A DNA stretch of 42,573 nucleotides. It comes from JAEULH01 sp034382075 (lineage in GTDB: Bacteria; Pseudomonadota; Alphaproteobacteria; Rhodospirillales; Defluviicoccaceae). Under the pieces are notes generated by a model. That model was not told the origin of the DNA. It did no database searches and worked only from the letters and a program-made list of their open reading frames with translations. Position 1 is the stretch's first letter, and the number at the start of each line of letters is the position of its first letter. Both the position numbers and the translations under genes were made by a program. The stretch is taken from the NCBI GenBank assembly GCA_034382075.1, contig JAXMOZ010000021.1, positions 1-42,573 of the forward strand, given 5' to 3'. Below are positions 42,430 through 42,573 of this stretch, in pieces.

Positions 42430-42573
42430 GACTCAGCCACCGATCTGCGGTTCGCCGCCGGCTTTCCCGGTCCTGCGGCGCGTATCCGGCGAACAAGCCG
42501 AGGCAGGAAAGCGACCGCGGCGAGAAGCGCCAGCGCGATCAGGCCATAGCGGATGGCGGTGGCGTCGCCGGCC
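42426..42573 (-). CDS. Membrane protein, C-terminal fragment
   Basis: The frame is open to the window edge; only 48 codons are present. AIRYGLIALALLAAVAFLP is a final membrane segment, followed by a basic tail (RLVRRIRAAGPGKPAANRR). The stop overlaps the ATG of the rhodanese fusion, so it is the next gene up in the same operon. The protein cannot be identified from this fragment. Confidence 0.6.
   Translation of the reverse strand, partial: AGDATAIRYGLIALALLAAVAFLPRLVRRIRAAGPGKPAANRRSVAES

Noticed and set aside
1..42573. CRISPR arrays, tRNA or rRNA genes, intact insertion sequences
   Set aside because: No regularly spaced repeats, cloverleaf-like sequences or transposase genes were seen on either strand.

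Overview
The window is GC-rich throughout. Its gene content is the transfer and maintenance core of an integrative conjugative element (ICE) or conjugative plasmid of the kind common in Alphaproteobacteria (Rhizobiales and Sphingomonadales-like hosts), related in gene order to the IncP/Ti and Tn4371-type trb systems. The evidence is an ArdC-type protein, a ParB-like protein, a strawberry-notch-like methyltransferase/helicase, a Toprim protein, DUF2493 and DUF736 proteins, a TraF-type S26 peptidase with a lytic transglycosylase, a DUF3363 relaxase, TraG and a trb operon. No integrase, replication initiator, tRNA, rRNA, intact IS or CRISPR array is visible, so ICE versus plasmid cannot be settled here.

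Layout. 1-10143: maintenance and DNA-processing block on the + strand (ArdC C-terminus, a frameshifted small gene, ParB-like, small conserved gene, SBNO-like methyltransferase/helicase, Toprim protein, structured leader, DUF2493 protein). 10151-11470: a more A/T-rich minus-strand cargo gene with a C-terminal HEPN-type R-x4-H motif. 11513-12411: a decayed region with one frameshifted minus-strand gene. 12412-17336: mobilisation block (DUF736, excisionase-like HTH, TraF peptidase, lytic transglycosylase, small conserved gene, candidate oriT, relaxase). 17494-22538: a tight three-gene putative defence operon of OLD-family ATPase/Toprim nuclease, UvrD-like helicase, and a HEPN plus triple zinc-ribbon protein. 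It is inserted between relaxase and coupling protein. 22842-34559: traG, a CopG-like regulator, then trbB-C-D-E-J-L-F-G-I. 34573-35212: DUF2274 and a second DUF736 protein. 35239-37160: an AbiEi/AbiEii toxin-antitoxin pair with two inverted-repeat operators, one covering the start codon. 37271-42573: a minus-strand operon of sulfur-handling and membrane proteins (truncated membrane protein, four-TM/rhodanese fusion, SHOCT protein, DsrE protein, TVP38 protein, cysteine desulfurase, methyltransferase, nucleoside phosphorylase) converging on the AbiE pair.

How it fits together. The relaxase nicks and pilots DNA, TraG couples it to the Trb type IV secretion channel, and TraF and the transglycosylase mature the pilin and open the wall. 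The early block probably protects and processes incoming DNA. Cargo sits at three junctions of this backbone: the HEPN gene, the OLD/UvrD/HEPN operon, and AbiE plus the sulfur cluster. The most interesting candidate system is the three-gene OLD-UvrD-HEPN/zinc-ribbon operon. It resembles Gabija (a class 2 OLD nuclease with a UvrD helicase) with an added probable RNase or sensor subunit.
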